NCBI RefSeq assembly: GCF_024227715.1
Contig: NZ_CP100448.1
Coordinates: 2,501,655-2,565,654 of the forward strand
DNA length: 64,000 nucleotides
Origin: Halomarina litorea
Lineage (GTDB): Archaea > Halobacteriota > Halobacteria > Halobacteriales > Haloarculaceae
Direction of reading: 5' to 3'
Positions 32,567 through 42,199 of this stretch are shown in pieces. The notes beneath the pieces were generated by a model, which was given only the letters and a program-made list of their open reading frames with translations, had not been told where the DNA came from and made no database searches. The position numbers were made by a program, and so were the translations under genes. Each line of letters begins with the position of its first letter. Position 1 is the stretch's first letter.

Positions 32567-33757
32567 TCAGTTCGACTCGACCTCCCGCGCTTCCGGGTGG
32601 GGGGACTCCTGCCCGGCGAGGCCGTGGACGAGTGCGTCCCCGGACTCGTCGAAGAGGTGAATCGCCGCGCGGTCCAGTTGGACGCGGTGGTCCTCGCCCT
32701 CGATACCCCCCGCGAGTTCGGGGTCCGGCGGAGCGCTCATCAGCAGTTGGGACTCCCCGCCGGTCTCCTTGCCGGTCGGCGTCGCCCCGCCCGACCCGTC
32801 GTCGAGGCGGTAGTAGACGAACACCTCGTCGCCGACCGGTTCGACGACGTCCACCGTCGCCCCGAAGGCGTCCGTCGGGTCCGTGAGGTTCTCCGTGCTG
32901 TCTTCTATCGCCACGTCCTCGGGCCGGACGCCGAGTGTGACTGACTGGCCGGGGCGGACGTCGAACGCGCTGGGGTCGAACGACACGTCGAAGAAGTTCG
33001 TCTCGACGCCGTCCTCGGTGACCTCCGCCTCGAAGAAGTTCATGCTCGGCGATCCGATGAAGCCGGCGACGAACTTGTTGGCCGGTTCGTTGTAGCAGAC
33101 GAGGGGGCTGGCGAACTGCTGGACCTGCCCCCCGTTCATCACGGCGAGGCGGTTCGACATCGTCATCGCCTCCTCCTGGTCGTGGGTGACGTAGACGATG
33201 GTCGTCTCCAGTTGCTTGTGGAGTCGCTGGAGTTCCGTCCGCATGTGGACCCGGAGCGCCGCGTCCAGGTTCGCCAGCGGTTCGTCCATCAGGAACACCT
33301 CAGGTTCGCGGACGATGGCCCGCGCGATGGCGATTCGCTGGCGCTGGCCCCCCGAGAGTTCGTCTGGCATCCGGTCGGTCATCCCGGACATCTGGACGGT
33401 CTCGGCGGCGCGTTCGACGCGGCTCTCTATCTCCTCGTCGTCGTAGTCGCGCAGGCGGAGGCCAAAGCTGATGTTGTCGTGGACGTCCATGTGCGGGAAC
33501 AGCGCGATGTTCTGGAACACCATCGCTATCTCCCGGTCCTTCGGCGGGAGGTTCGTCACGTCCCGGCCCGCGATTTCGACCGTGCCCTCGCTGGGCGTCG
33601 TGAGGCCGGCGACCATCTCCAACGTCGTCGACTTCCCGCACCCCGAGGGGCCGACCAGCGTGACGAACTCGCCGTCCTCGATGGCGAGGTCGACGCCGTC
33701 GACCGCGGTCACGTCTTCGTAGCGTTTCACCAGACTGTCGAGTGTTACGTTGCCCAT
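32567..33757 (-). CDS. ABC transporter ATP-binding protein (sugar-type, MalK/MsmK/UgpC-like)
   Basis: A 396-residue ATPase that powers the importer. Walker A is GPSGCGKST (residues about 37-45), the Q-loop is in VFQNIALFPHM, the signature LSGGQRQRIAIAR, Walker B VFLMDEPLANLD and the switch His in THDQEEA. The C-terminal 130 residues are the TOBE/regulatory domain of MalK-type subunits, here with an acidic insert. It is the last gene of a four-gene minus-strand operon (binding protein, two permeases, ATPase), four bases after the second permease, and is convergent with fer. Confidence 0.93.
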   Translation of the reverse strand: MGNVTLDSLVKRYEDVTAVDGVDLAIEDGEFVTLVGPSGCGKSTTLEMVAGLTTPSEGTVEIAGRDVTNLPPKDREIAMVFQNIALFPHMDVHDNISFGLRLRDYDDEEIESRVERAAETVQMSGMTDRMPDELSGGQRQRIAIARAIVREPEVFLMDEPLANLDAALRVHMRTELQRLHKQLETTIVYVTHDQEEAMTMSNRLAVMNGGQVQQFASPLVCYNEPANKFVAGFIGSPSMNFFEAEVTEDGVETNFFDVSFDPSAFDVRPGQSVTLGVRPEDVAIEDSTENLTDPTDAFGATVDVVEPVGDEVFVYYRLDDGSGGATPTGKETGGESQLLMSAPPDPELAGGIEGEDHRVQLDRAAIHLFDESGDALVHGLAGQESPHPEAREVESN

Positions 33758-33761
33758 TGGA

Positions 33762-34742
33762 TTACTCCTTGAGTGCGCCCGCGGTCAGTCCGCTCACGAT
33801 CTTCTCCTGTGCGACGACGACGAGGATGGCGATGGGGATGACACCGATGATGCTCGCCGCCGCCATCAGGTTGTACAGGTCGGCGTACTGCCCCTGGAAC
33901 TTCAGGATACCCCAGATGACGGGCGCCCAGTTCTGGGCCTGCCCGTCGGTCATCAGGTAGCCGAAGAAGAACTCGTTGTAGACGGCGATGAACGTCAGCA
34001 CGCCCGCCGTGGCCACGCCGGGGGCCGACAGCGGCATGATGACGCGGAAGAGCGCCCCGAGTCGCGTCGTCCCCTCGACGCGGGCGGCCTTCTCCAGTCC
34101 GTCCGGAATCTGGCTGTAGAACGTCGTCAGGATGAAGATGGACAGCGGGAGAAAGAGGGCGCTGTACGGCAGGACGAGTGCGCCCGGCGTGTTGAACAGC
34201 ATCGGACTCGTCACCGCCTCGCCGCCGGGGAGCGTCAGGAAGGTGACGTTCGCCGTGAACAGACGGAAGAGCGGCAGCAGGAACGCCGCTGGCGGAAAGT
34301 ACGACACCGCCAGCAACAGCAACATGAGTGGTGCTCGGCCGGGGAACTCCAGTCGCCCGAAGACGTAGCCTGCGATGCTCGCCAGCAGGAGGACGACGGC
34401 TGTCGTCAGGAGGCCCAGCACGACGCTGTTGAACACGTAGATGTGGAACGGCACCTTCTCGAAGACGGTGATGAAGGCGGTCGGATTGAACCCGTTGGGG
34501 AGCAACCCCACGTTCGACATGGCGTCCGCGGGCGTGAGCGCGAGGACGACCAGCCAGTACAGCGGGAAGAGCGTCGTCACGAGGAAGAAGCCCGCGGCGA
34601 CGACGAACATCGCGCGGTACACCTTCCGCGGGTTCTTGATGGAGTCGGCCACCCAGCGCTGGAAGGGGCTGTCGGAGTCGGACCCCGAGTCGCCCCCGCC
34701 GCCCGTGTCGGTCCCCGTCTCGTCTCTCGTGTCGGTGCTCAT
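33762..34742 (-). CDS. ABC transporter permease (MalG-like)
   Basis: A 326-residue inner-membrane permease with six predicted helices and the EAA-type cytoplasmic loop EKAARVEGTTRLGALFRVIMP (starting near residue 218), which contacts the ATPase. A polar N-terminal tail of about 40 residues, rich in Asp, Gly and Ser, precedes the first helix. It starts one base before the end of the gap after the first permease gene. MalG-type permeases import sugars or glycerol-phosphate-like compounds. Confidence 0.9.
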   Translation of the reverse strand: MSTDTRDETGTDTGGGGDSGSDSDSPFQRWVADSIKNPRKVYRAMFVVAAGFFLVTTLFPLYWLVVLALTPADAMSNVGLLPNGFNPTAFITVFEKVPFHIYVFNSVVLGLLTTAVVLLLASIAGYVFGRLEFPGRAPLMLLLLAVSYFPPAAFLLPLFRLFTANVTFLTLPGGEAVTSPMLFNTPGALVLPYSALFLPLSIFILTTFYSQIPDGLEKAARVEGTTRLGALFRVIMPLSAPGVATAGVLTFIAVYNEFFFGYLMTDGQAQNWAPVIWGILKFQGQYADLYNLMAAASIIGVIPIAILVVVAQEKIVSGLTAGALKE

Positions 34743-34743
34743 C

Positions 34744-35718
34744 TCAGAACCCCCCGCTGTCGGTGTCGGCGTACTTGATGATGTAGACGGAGACGACCAG
34801 CGCGATGACCGCCGCGGTCACGAACGCGATGGTCGCCGAGGTCCCGTACTGACGTGCGCTGAACGTCGAGACGACGAGACAGGACAGCGACGGCACCGTC
34901 GAACACGACGACACCGTCTCGATGAGCCCGTACACCCGCATCGACTGGATGGTCCGGAAGAGCATCGCGATGATGACCGTCGGCAGGACGATGGGCAGCG
35001 TGACCATCCGGAAGCGCTGGAGCGTCGACGCCCCCTCGACGCGCGCCACGTCGTAGAGGCTCCGGTCGACGCTCTGGAGGCCCGCGAGGATGAGCAGGGC
35101 CATGAACGCGGACGTTTTCCACACGTCGGCGACGATGATGATGAGCATCGAGTCCACGCTGTTGACCGTCGGCGTCGCCGAGACGATACCCAGCGACTGC
35201 AGCGGGTCGACGAGGAAGCTGATTCCCGGCTGGAAGAGCAGGAAGAAGATCATCCCCTGGATGACGATGGGGATGGCCCACGGGAGGATGATGGCGACGC
35301 GCACCCACCGCCGCCCGCGGAACTCCTGGTCGAGGACGAGCGCCTGTCCGAACCCGATGAGCGTCTCGAAGACGACGCTCACGACGGTGAAGATGAGCGT
35401 CACGGTGAGCGCGCTCGTGAAGGGCTGGCTCAGGTCGAAGAACGGCCGGGTGAGTTCGGCGTCGATGGCCCCCGTCAGGAGGGCGACGTAGTGGTCGAAC
35501 CCGACGAACCGTCCCAGCGGGTCTCCGCCGTAGAGGGCGTCTGCGTGCAGGGACATCGTGAACGTCCGCGCGAGCGGCCAGAACGCGATGACCGCCATCA
35601 ACAGGAGCATCGGCGAGAGCAGGAGGTAGGCGAACTGCGCCTCGCTCAGGTTCTCGATCCACCGGCTCCCGGACTGTACGACCCCGGTTCGACTGCGTGT
35701 TCCTGTGTCGGTCGACAT
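34744..35718 (-). CDS. ABC transporter permease (MalF-like)
   Basis: A 324-residue permease with six helices. The EAA loop is LYDVARVEGASTLQRFRMVTLP (starting near residue 206). A periplasmic loop and an N-terminal basic/aromatic tail follow the MalF pattern. It ends one base before the MalG-like gene and starts three bases after the binding-protein stop, so the operon is very tight. Two unusual Cys residues (TVSSCSTVPSLSCLVVS) occur near the extracytoplasmic side of a late helix. Confidence 0.9.
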   Translation of the reverse strand: MSTDTGTRSRTGVVQSGSRWIENLSEAQFAYLLLSPMLLLMAVIAFWPLARTFTMSLHADALYGGDPLGRFVGFDHYVALLTGAIDAELTRPFFDLSQPFTSALTVTLIFTVVSVVFETLIGFGQALVLDQEFRGRRWVRVAIILPWAIPIVIQGMIFFLLFQPGISFLVDPLQSLGIVSATPTVNSVDSMLIIIVADVWKTSAFMALLILAGLQSVDRSLYDVARVEGASTLQRFRMVTLPIVLPTVIIAMLFRTIQSMRVYGLIETVSSCSTVPSLSCLVVSTFSARQYGTSATIAFVTAAVIALVVSVYIIKYADTDSGGF

Positions 35719-35721
35719 CTG

Positions 35722-37143
35722 TCACTGCCTCGACTTCGTCGCGGTCTGTTCGATCTGTACCAGTCGCTCCTTCAGTTCGGCCATCGCCGGTTCGGGGGCC
35801 TGCGTGGCGCTCAGCACCGCGCTCACGCTCTGGGAGATGCGCGGCGACTCGCGGGGCCAGACCACGCTCACCGGCCGGGGAACCGCCCGCTGGCCGACGA
35901 ACTTCAGCGTCTCCAGATACCGGCTCACCACGTCGATGTTCTGTGCCTGCTGTGAGTCGAGGAGGGCCGGTTTCGGCGGGACGTAGCCGATCTCCTCCAT
36001 CAACATGAGGTAGAAGCTGTCGGCGGTCATCGCCTCCAGCACCTGCAACGCGGCCTCCTTGTGCTTCCCGTTGGGGTTGAGGGTGACGTGGTAGCCGCCG
36101 AGGGCGGAGCGCGACCCGCCCATGCCCGAGAACCTCGCCTCGGACTCGGGGACGCTGTAGGGCATCGGCATCACCCCGAGGCGCTCTCCGAGGGCCTTCT
36201 CGCTACCGCTCGCGAGGACGGAGTACGGCCAGTTGCGGTGCATCACCGCGTTCTCGTTCGTGAACGCGCTGAGCGAGGCCTGATGGCCCCACCCGAGGAC
36301 CGCCTTCGGGGCGATGTTGCCGGGCATCCCCTCCAGTGCGTGGGGGTCGTCGGCCCCCTGGATGAACGTCCGGGCCATCTTCGCCGCCTGAACCACCGGC
36401 TCAGTATCGACGGTGACCGGGCGGTTGCCCGCGTGCCCGAGGAGTTTCTCGCGCGGGCCGAAGTACGACCCGCCCCACGAGGTCATGAACTCGTTGAACG
36501 TACAGCACGCGAGTGCCTCCGCGACCGGTGCCTGGAACGAGAACCCGTAGGTCGTATTGGTCTGGTCTCTGGTCTGTTTCGTGACCTGCGCGAACTTCTT
36601 CCACGTCAGTGGTTCGGTGGCCCACCCGTTCGGGTCGAAGCCCGCCTGCTCGACGAGGTCCTTCCGGTAGAGCATGAGGCCGAAGTCCGAGAACAGCGGT
36701 ATCCCGTACAGCCCCCCCTCGGGGCCAGTCGCCGTGTCGACGCTGGCCTGGAAGTAGTTCTCCTTGACCGACGAGGCGACGTCCGGAAGCTCCTCGCTCA
36801 GGTTCACGAGTTGCTCGCGGACGATGAACGGGAGCGTCCACCCGTTGTCCATCCGGAGCAACGAGGGCTGTTCGAGGCCCGCCGAGAGCCACTGGGAGAA
36901 CTGCTGCTGGGCCGTCCCGGAGGGGACGGCGAGGATGTCCAGCGTGATGTCCTCGGGCAGGCCGGCCTCGTGGAGCGCGCGGTTGATCTTCGGCTGGGCG
37001 TCCTTCGCCGCAGAGTCCGCGACGAACTGGACGGTGGTCCCGCCGGCGGTGTCCACCTGGCCGAGGGTACATCCCGCGAGGCCGGCGAGACCCGCCGTGG
37101 CGGCCCCCGCGACGAAGCGCCGACGAGTCGGACGCCGGGTCAC
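35722..37143 (-). CDS. Extracellular solute-binding lipoprotein (sugar-type ABC importer)
   Basis: A 473-residue family-1 binding protein. It begins with a twin-arginine signal (RRPTRRRFVAGAATAGL) and a lipobox LAGC near residue 25, so it is exported folded and lipid-anchored. The mature protein has the two-lobed layout with LYGIPLFSDFGLMLYRKDLVEQAGF and WGGSYFG; the C-terminal part includes GGYHVTLNP. It captures the ligand for the two permeases. The substrate is probably an oligosaccharide, but this is inferred from family only. The first gene of the operon; divergent from tfb. Confidence 0.93.
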   Translation of the reverse strand: MTRRPTRRRFVAGAATAGLAGLAGCTLGQVDTAGGTTVQFVADSAAKDAQPKINRALHEAGLPEDITLDILAVPSGTAQQQFSQWLSAGLEQPSLLRMDNGWTLPFIVREQLVNLSEELPDVASSVKENYFQASVDTATGPEGGLYGIPLFSDFGLMLYRKDLVEQAGFDPNGWATEPLTWKKFAQVTKQTRDQTNTTYGFSFQAPVAEALACCTFNEFMTSWGGSYFGPREKLLGHAGNRPVTVDTEPVVQAAKMARTFIQGADDPHALEGMPGNIAPKAVLGWGHQASLSAFTNENAVMHRNWPYSVLASGSEKALGERLGVMPMPYSVPESEARFSGMGGSRSALGGYHVTLNPNGKHKEAALQVLEAMTADSFYLMLMEEIGYVPPKPALLDSQQAQNIDVVSRYLETLKFVGQRAVPRPVSVVWPRESPRISQSVSAVLSATQAPEPAMAELKERLVQIEQTATKSRQ

Positions 37144-37567
37144 GGTTCCTCGACGCTCGTACGACGAACTCGCTGCACGCCGCGACCGACGCGGCAGAGA
37201 CGGTCACGACCGGGGCTCCCGGTCTCAGCCTCGTCGGCCGCCCGTGCGCTCGGAACTGACGACATGTCCTTGGATTCGACTCCACATATCTGATTAATCG
37301 TTAGCCTTGCAGGTGAAAGCGCACCGGCGTCGACGGCCGAGGGCGCCGAACAGACGCGTTCGAGGACGCGGCCGCGTGGGTGGCGCGGGAAGTGCCGGAG
37401 TGGCACCGACCTGCACGCACCGAGGTAAAGGAGAAAGACCTACACCCTCGACCGACGCGGTATATAAAAATTTCGCTAATTTCAATAGATTTCCGCCGAA
37501 TACCTACCTCGGTACGGGGGAACAGGAGCGAGGGCTTAAGGGGACGGAAAGACGTTATCGGTACACG
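37144..37567. promoter_or_regulatory. Divergent intergenic region between the ABC operon and tfb
   Basis: This 424-base gap holds promoters for both directions. For tfb, a strong TATA box (tatataaaaa, 37461-37470) predicts a leader of about 80 bases, and a second weaker cttaag near 37536 could give a short leader. Toward the ABC operon there is gattaatcagatat (37284-37297). One frame is open upstream of tfb but lacks protein-like character. No gene was found inside. Confidence 0.6.
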
Positions 37568-38527
37568 ATGAAGAACCCCACCCGTGAGCGCGAGCGCGAG
37601 CAGGAGTCGGAGGAGCAAGCGCAGGAATCCAGCAAGCGGGTGTGCGCGGAGTGTGAGACGGGAACGCTCGTCAAGAGCGACGACCAGGGCGAACTGGTCT
37701 GCGACGAGTGTGGCCTCATCGTCGAGGATACGAACATCGACCGTGGTCCCGAGTGGCGGGCGTTCAACCACTCGGAGCGCCAGAGCAAGTCGCGGGTCGG
37801 CGCGCCGACGACCCAGACGATGCACGACAAGGGGCTGACGACCCAGATCGACTGGAAGAACAAGGACGCCTACGGGCGGTCGCTCTCCTCGGAGAAGCGC
37901 AGTCAGATGCACCGCCTGCGCAAGTGGCAAGAGCGCATCCGCACCAAGGACGCCGGCGAGCGCAACCTCCAGTTCGCGCTCAGTGAGACCGACCGCATGG
38001 CGAGCGCACTCGGCGTGCCCCGATCGGTGCGCGAGGTGGCGTCGGTCATCTACCGGCGCGCCCTCAAGGAGGACCTCATCCGCGGACGCTCCATCGAGGG
38101 CGTCGCGACGGCCTGCCTCTACGCTGCCTGTCGGAAAGAGGGCATCCCCCGCTCGCTGGAGGAGATCTCGGAGGTCTCCCGCGTCGAGCGAAAGGAGATC
38201 GGTCGAACGTATCGCTACATCTCGCAGAGCCTCGGTCTCGAGATGCGGCCCGTCGACCCCCAGAAGTACGTCCCCCGGTTCTGCTCGGAACTCGGCCTCT
38301 CGGAGGAGGTGCAGGCGAAGACGAAGGAGATCATCGAGGTCACCGCAGAGAAGGGTCTGCTCTCGGGCAAGTCCCCGACGGGGTACGCCGCCGCGGCCAT
38401 CTACGCCGCCTCCCTGCTCTGCAACGAGAAAAAGACCCAGCGAGAGGTCGCCGCCGTCGCGCAGGTCACCGAGGTCACCATCCGCAACCGCTATCAGGAG
38501 CAGATCGAAGCGATGGGCCTCCAGTAA
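37568..38527 (+). CDS. tfb: Transcription initiation factor TFB
   Basis: A 319-residue archaeal TFIIB homologue that bridges TBP-bound promoters and RNA polymerase. The zinc ribbon has CAEC (residues 23-26) and CDEC (43-46). The B-finger/linker region includes [20 protein letters not shown]. Two cyclin-like repeats follow (about 120-210 and 215-315), with the recognition segment [12 protein letters not shown] at the end. The N-terminus starts with an Arg/Glu-rich run. Haloarchaea have several TFBs with promoter specialisation; which one this is cannot be told. The ATG 37568 is the family-consistent start. Confidence 0.95.
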   Translation: MKNPTREREREQESEEQAQESSKRVCAECETGTLVKSDDQGELVCDECGLIVEDTNIDRGPEWRAFNHSERQSKSRVGAPTTQTMHDKGLTTQIDWKNKDAYGRSLSSEKRSQMHRLRKWQERIRTKDAGERNLQFALSETDRMASALGVPRSVREVASVIYRRALKEDLIRGRSIEGVATACLYAACRKEGIPRSLEEISEVSRVERKEIGRTYRYISQSLGLEMRPVDPQKYVPRFCSELGLSEEVQAKTKEIIEVTAEKGLLSGKSPTGYAAAAIYAASLLCNEKKTQREVAAVAQVTEVTIRNRYQEQIEAMGLQ

Positions 38528-38734
38528 CTCCCGAGCTCTCACTCCGCGGACGCCCACTTCTCGCGTCGCCACCCTCACAGCGACGGGTCCCCCCGGCAGG
38601 CGGCAACGCTCGTTCCTTCAGTAACGTTCATTAACAACCGGGGCGCAGTGGGTACCATGCTCGTCGTACGCGTACTTCGGTGACCCCCTCTTCCGACCAG
38701 TATCGCCGTACGACCACCCCCGACTTCCAGACAC

Positions 38735-38956
38735 GTGAGCATCCAACAACCGACGGCCGACTCGACCGCACCGACACCCCGACCGACCACCCGGACCGCC
38801 CCCGCCGACACCGACCCCGGCGCCCACGCGGCGTGGGTCGCCCGCTGTCAGTCGCAGTTCGACGCGCGCTCGACCGGTCGCCTGCACAACCTCGCCGACG
38901 AGGAGAACTGGTTCGCCATGCCCGAAGACGAGGCGGAATCGCGGGACCACCGTTAA
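38735..38956 (+). CDS. Small haloarchaeal hypothetical protein
   Basis: A 73-residue protein beginning at GTG 38735. The first 30 residues are Thr/Pro/Ala-rich and probably disordered; the second half has AAWVARCQSQFDARSTGRLHN and EENWFAMPEDEAES. One Cys is present. No known domain. Its promoter may be the ttcattaac element near 38625, which would leave a leader of about 85 bases. Coding is supported by G/C-biased third positions. Confidence 0.5.
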   Translation: MSIQQPTADSTAPTPRPTTRTAPADTDPGAHAAWVARCQSQFDARSTGRLHNLADEENWFAMPEDEAESRDHR

Positions 38957-38982
38957 CTGACTGGCCGCAGTCACCCTAGCCG

Positions 38983-39084
38983 ATGGCCGAGACCTGTCTG
39001 TGCCCCATCTGTGGCTGGACCGGAACTGAAACCGACCTCGACGCCGGCGGCGAGTGTCCGGCCTGCGGGGCCGACGTCGACTGA
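38983..39084 (+). CDS. 33-aa zinc-ribbon microprotein with two CPxCG motifs
   Basis: ATG 38983 opens a 33-codon gene ending TGA at 39082-39084. The product contains CPICG (residues 7-11) and CPACG (26-30), the two zinc knuckles of a rubredoxin-like ribbon, separated by a short polar loop, plus an extra Cys5. Haloarchaea encode many such zinc-finger micro-proteins, some with reported effects on growth or swarming. It begins 26 bases after the 73-aa gene and may share its transcript. Confidence 0.75.
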   Translation: MAETCLCPICGWTGTETDLDAGGECPACGADVD

Positions 39085-39161
39085 CGGCGTCGTCACTCTC
39101 CGGGTCGAATCGGGTCGAAAACACGCGCTCCGCTCGTCGGACGGCGTCGCGGCGTACCGAG

Positions 39162-39446
39162 TTACTCGATGTGGCCTTCGCGGCGCAACTGGTCGGCGTC
39201 CTGCCCCGAGTAGCGCCACTCGATGTTGGCCTTCTCGTCCTGCCAGTCCCACGGTTCGACGAGGACGACGTCGCCCTCGTTGATCCAGGTGCGGTACTTC
39301 ATGCGGCCGGGGATGCGGCCCATCCGGTTCTTGCCGTCCTCACAGCGGACGCGAACGTGGTTCCCACCGTTGTGTTCCGTGACAACGGCGAACAGTTCGT
39401 CGTCGTTGGGCATTCGAAGGTTTCGACGCCCGCTCTCTTCACTCAC
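39162..39446 (-). CDS. eif1a: Translation initiation factor aIF1A
   Basis: A 94-residue aIF1A, which occupies the ribosomal A site during initiation. The OB fold is seen in [53 protein letters not shown] segments (residues about 17-70), nearly identical in pattern to other archaeal IF1A. The acidic C-terminal tail of eukaryotes is absent. A TATA-like cttaacc lies about 27 bases upstream of the ATG on the minus strand, suiting a leaderless mRNA. Divergent from the sulfite-oxidase-like gene. Confidence 0.95.
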   Translation of the reverse strand: MSEESGRRNLRMPNDDELFAVVTEHNGGNHVRVRCEDGKNRMGRIPGRMKYRTWINEGDVVLVEPWDWQDEKANIEWRYSGQDADQLRREGHIE

Positions 39447-39575
39447 GGGTTATCTATCTGGTGGACACGGTTAAGTCATCGGGTACACGTGCTACCGTGA
39501 TACACGGCCTCGTACGTCGATAGCCCGTCCCGTGCAGGGACAGCACCGAACCGTGCGAACGACGAACCGCCGGGC

Positions 39576-40799
39576 ATGTCCGAACGCCCCGCCCGGACGA
39601 CGGACGCCTCGCTCGAGTCCCGGTTCGAGGGGTTGACCGTCCTCGAGGAGTCGCCCGCGAACGCCGAACAGTCGCGCCGACCGACCCACCTGCTCACGCC
39701 GCGCCCGCACCACTACGTCAGGAGCCACTACCCGACCCCCGACATCGAGGCCGGAGACCACGCTATCGCCGTGACCGGGCAGGTCGAACGCGTGGGGGAG
39801 GTCACGGTCGAGGCACTCCGCGAGGACTTCCCGTCCGTCTCGCGTGCGCACACGATGGAGTGTTCCGGCAACGGCCGGTCGTCGTTCGACCCGGACGCGG
39901 AGGGCCACCAGTGGACCGAGGGTGCCCTCGGAACGGCCGTCTGGACGGGCGCGCCACTGGACGCCGTCCTCGACGACTACGGGGCCGGGACCGACGGTGA
40001 CCTGTGGCTCTCCGTCGTCGGGGCCGATGCGCCGGCCGACGAGGACGCCTACTGCCGGTCGGTTCCGATGGGGAAGGTCCGCGAGGACTGCCTGCTGGCC
40101 TACGAGATGAACGGCCTGCCGCTGACGCCCGAACACGGTGCGCCGGTTCGACTGCTCGTTCCCGGCTGGTTCGGCAACAACAGCGTGAAGTGGGTCGACA
40201 GGCTCCACGTCATGGACTCGATGGTGACCGGCGAGGAACTCCCCGCGGGCCACGCTCACTACCAGCAGGAGTCCTACCGGTTGCTCGCGGAGGGCGAGGA
40301 CGACCCGACGTACCACCGGACGCTGGGGGAGACGGACACGCAGGCACAGATGAACGGCGATGCCGTCCACAACCCCTACCTCCTCGACCAGTTACCGAAG
40401 TCGCTGGTCGGGTCGCCCGCCGACGGGGCGTCGCTCGAACCCGGAGCGGTGACCGTCGAGGGAGTCGCGTGGGCCGGCGAGGACCCCGTCGAGCGGGTCG
40501 ACCTCTCGACCGACGGCGGGGAGACGTGGCAAAAGGCGACGCTCGGTGCGGGGGCACTCGGCCGCCACGCGTGGCGTCGGTTCCGGTACCGGTGGGACGC
40601 CGAACCGGGCAGCCACGTCCTCGTGACGCGCGCCACCGACGGGGCGGGCCGGACACAGCCTTCCCGGGTCGCAGCCCCCAACGAGGGTGGTCTGGAACTC
40701 ACCGGGGAGACCTACCCGTGGAACCGGAAGGGCTACGGGAACAACGCGTTCCGGAGCTACGCCGCCAGCGTCACCGTCGAGCGCCGAACCGACGGCTGA
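39576..40799 (+). CDS. Sulfite-oxidase-type molybdopterin oxidoreductase
   Basis: A 407-residue protein with the SUOX Mo-cofactor domain (residues about 35-265), in which Cys96 (MECSGNGRS) is the expected molybdenum ligand, and a C-terminal dimerisation domain (about 290-400, WAGEDPVERVDLSTDGGETW). No heme domain and no obvious signal peptide: the N-terminus is polar. It probably oxidises sulfite or a similar oxyanion, or reduces an S- or N-oxide, in the cytoplasm or via an unseen partner. The MoeA genes at 8-11.6 kb would provide cofactor maturation. Confidence 0.88.
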   Translation: MSERPARTTDASLESRFEGLTVLEESPANAEQSRRPTHLLTPRPHHYVRSHYPTPDIEAGDHAIAVTGQVERVGEVTVEALREDFPSVSRAHTMECSGNGRSSFDPDAEGHQWTEGALGTAVWTGAPLDAVLDDYGAGTDGDLWLSVVGADAPADEDAYCRSVPMGKVREDCLLAYEMNGLPLTPEHGAPVRLLVPGWFGNNSVKWVDRLHVMDSMVTGEELPAGHAHYQQESYRLLAEGEDDPTYHRTLGETDTQAQMNGDAVHNPYLLDQLPKSLVGSPADGASLEPGAVTVEGVAWAGEDPVERVDLSTDGGETWQKATLGAGALGRHAWRRFRYRWDAEPGSHVLVTRATDGAGRTQPSRVAAPNEGGLELTGETYPWNRKGYGNNAFRSYAASVTVERRTDG

Positions 40800-40848
40800 T
40801 GGGAGAGCGTCCACGAAGCCGAAGAAGAGACGTCGGCCGGCCGCTCGC

Positions 40849-41280
40849 TCACTCCTCGTCGTCGATGTCGATGACCGTTCCGTCGTCGCCACCAGTGTCG
40901 GTACCGGCGTCGGCGAAGGACTCCGCGTCCATCTCCTCCAGCGTCTCGGCGACCGACGCCGAGTCGACGTTGTCGACGACGGCTTCGACGAGGTTCGCCC
41001 CGACTCGGCCGGCGAGTTCTCGACCGACGAGGCCGGTGACGCCGCCGCCGGTCACCCGGTCGGCGAGTTCGCGGGCGACGATGCGGCCCGCGGGGCCGCC
41101 GAGGGCCGCCCGGAGTCGCTCCTCGTCTATCGCCTCGGTGATGGGCGCGTCGCCCTGCAGTGCCTCCACGTCGATGGCCTCCAGGATGTCGGCGGCCACC
41201 TCGACGAGCGTCAGGGCGTCGAGTCCGGACTCCACGCTGTCCAGTGCGCCGCCCGCGTCGTCCGTGCCCTCGTCGCTCAT
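40849..41280 (-). CDS. Hypothetical acidic helical protein
   Basis: A 143-residue protein without membrane segments. Both ends are acidic and likely disordered; residues about 20-115 consist of helices with Leu/Ala/Val heptad-like patterning (VEAADILEAID, GRIVARELADRV, RELAGRVGANLVEAVV). No family recognised. It is convergent with the sulfite-oxidase-like gene (49 bases) and has a leader region of about 250 bases toward the DUF892 gene on the other strand. Confidence 0.55.
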   Translation of the reverse strand: MSDEGTDDAGGALDSVESGLDALTLVEVAADILEAIDVEALQGDAPITEAIDEERLRAALGGPAGRIVARELADRVTGGGVTGLVGRELAGRVGANLVEAVVDNVDSASVAETLEEMDAESFADAGTDTGGDDGTVIDIDDEE

Positions 41281-41533
41281 CGCGACCGCCTCCGGATAGT
41301 CAGGTTCGTCATGGCCGGGGATTGCGCCGGCGGACGGATGGGAGCGTGGCTTGCGAGGGGACGGCCCGTCCTCGCGACCCGTCCGTCCCCCTGTCGCGCC
41401 TCCGCGGGGCGACCCCGGCAGTCGCAGGGCGTCGTCCCGGCCGTGGGTACCGTCCGCGAGCGCGGGCGGCCTGCCTCCGACGGCCGACTACTTACCGACG
41501 TACCGGGAGTGGCTCCGGGTGAGGGTTACACAG

Positions 41534-42028
41534 ATGGCAGCATCCAACCTCGAAGAACTGTTCGAGCACGAACTCGAAGACATCTACCACGCGGAACACG
41601 AACTCCACGAGGCGCTCGGGAACCTCGCGAGTCAGGTCGAGACCGAGGAGATCCAGAGCGCCTTCGAGGAGCACCGCGAGGAGACCGAAGAGCACATCGA
41701 GCGTCTCGAGGAGGTCTTCGAGATGGTCGGCGAACCCCCCGAGAAAGAGGAGTGCGAGGGCATCCAGGGCCTCATCGAGGAACAGGAGGAGTTCGCAGAG
41801 GAGGACCCCGACACAGAGGTCCTCGAACTGTTCAACCTCGCGTCGGCCCAGAAGACCGAGCACTACGAGATAGCCGCCTACGGGAACACCACCCTGCTCG
41901 CCGCGGAACTGGGCCACGACGACGCCGCCGACCTCCTCGAGAAGAACCTCCGCGAGGAGGAGGAGACGCTCGACGAACTCTCGCAACTCGCCGAGAACTA
42001 CGACTTCGAGTCGGTCGCGCGCAAGTAA
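41534..42028 (+). CDS. DUF892/YciE-YciF family ferritin-like protein
   Basis: A 164-residue protein of four long helices with the DUF892 pattern: LEELFEHELEDIYHAEHELHEAL at the start and EHYEIAAYGNTTLLA in the last third. Glu and His residues at helix positions could form a dimetal site, as in ferritin-like proteins. YciE/YciF relatives respond to osmotic and oxidative stress, but function is not established. ATG 41534 is the evident start; the longer upstream frame is not protein-like. Confidence 0.85.
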   Translation: MAASNLEELFEHELEDIYHAEHELHEALGNLASQVETEEIQSAFEEHREETEEHIERLEEVFEMVGEPPEKEECEGIQGLIEEQEEFAEEDPDTEVLELFNLASAQKTEHYEIAAYGNTTLLAAELGHDDAADLLEKNLREEEETLDELSQLAENYDFESVARK

Positions 42029-42199
42029 GCCGCCCACCGAACCCCCACTTCTTTCGACCGTCGACCAGCCAGCGGCGGCGCTCGCCGCCGTGTGACTGTC
42101 TCACGAGCCACCGCCCCCCACGTCACCCGTCACCGGCCGACATACAAATCGCGCATATTTCACCACATACTTATGCGCCACGAGAATACACAGCGGTGA

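Noticed and set aside
37307-37567. Possible 87-codon N-terminal extension of TFB
   Set aside because: The extension crosses the strong TATA box at 37461-37470, is Arg/Pro-rich, and family TFBs start with the zinc-ribbon region right after ATG 37568.
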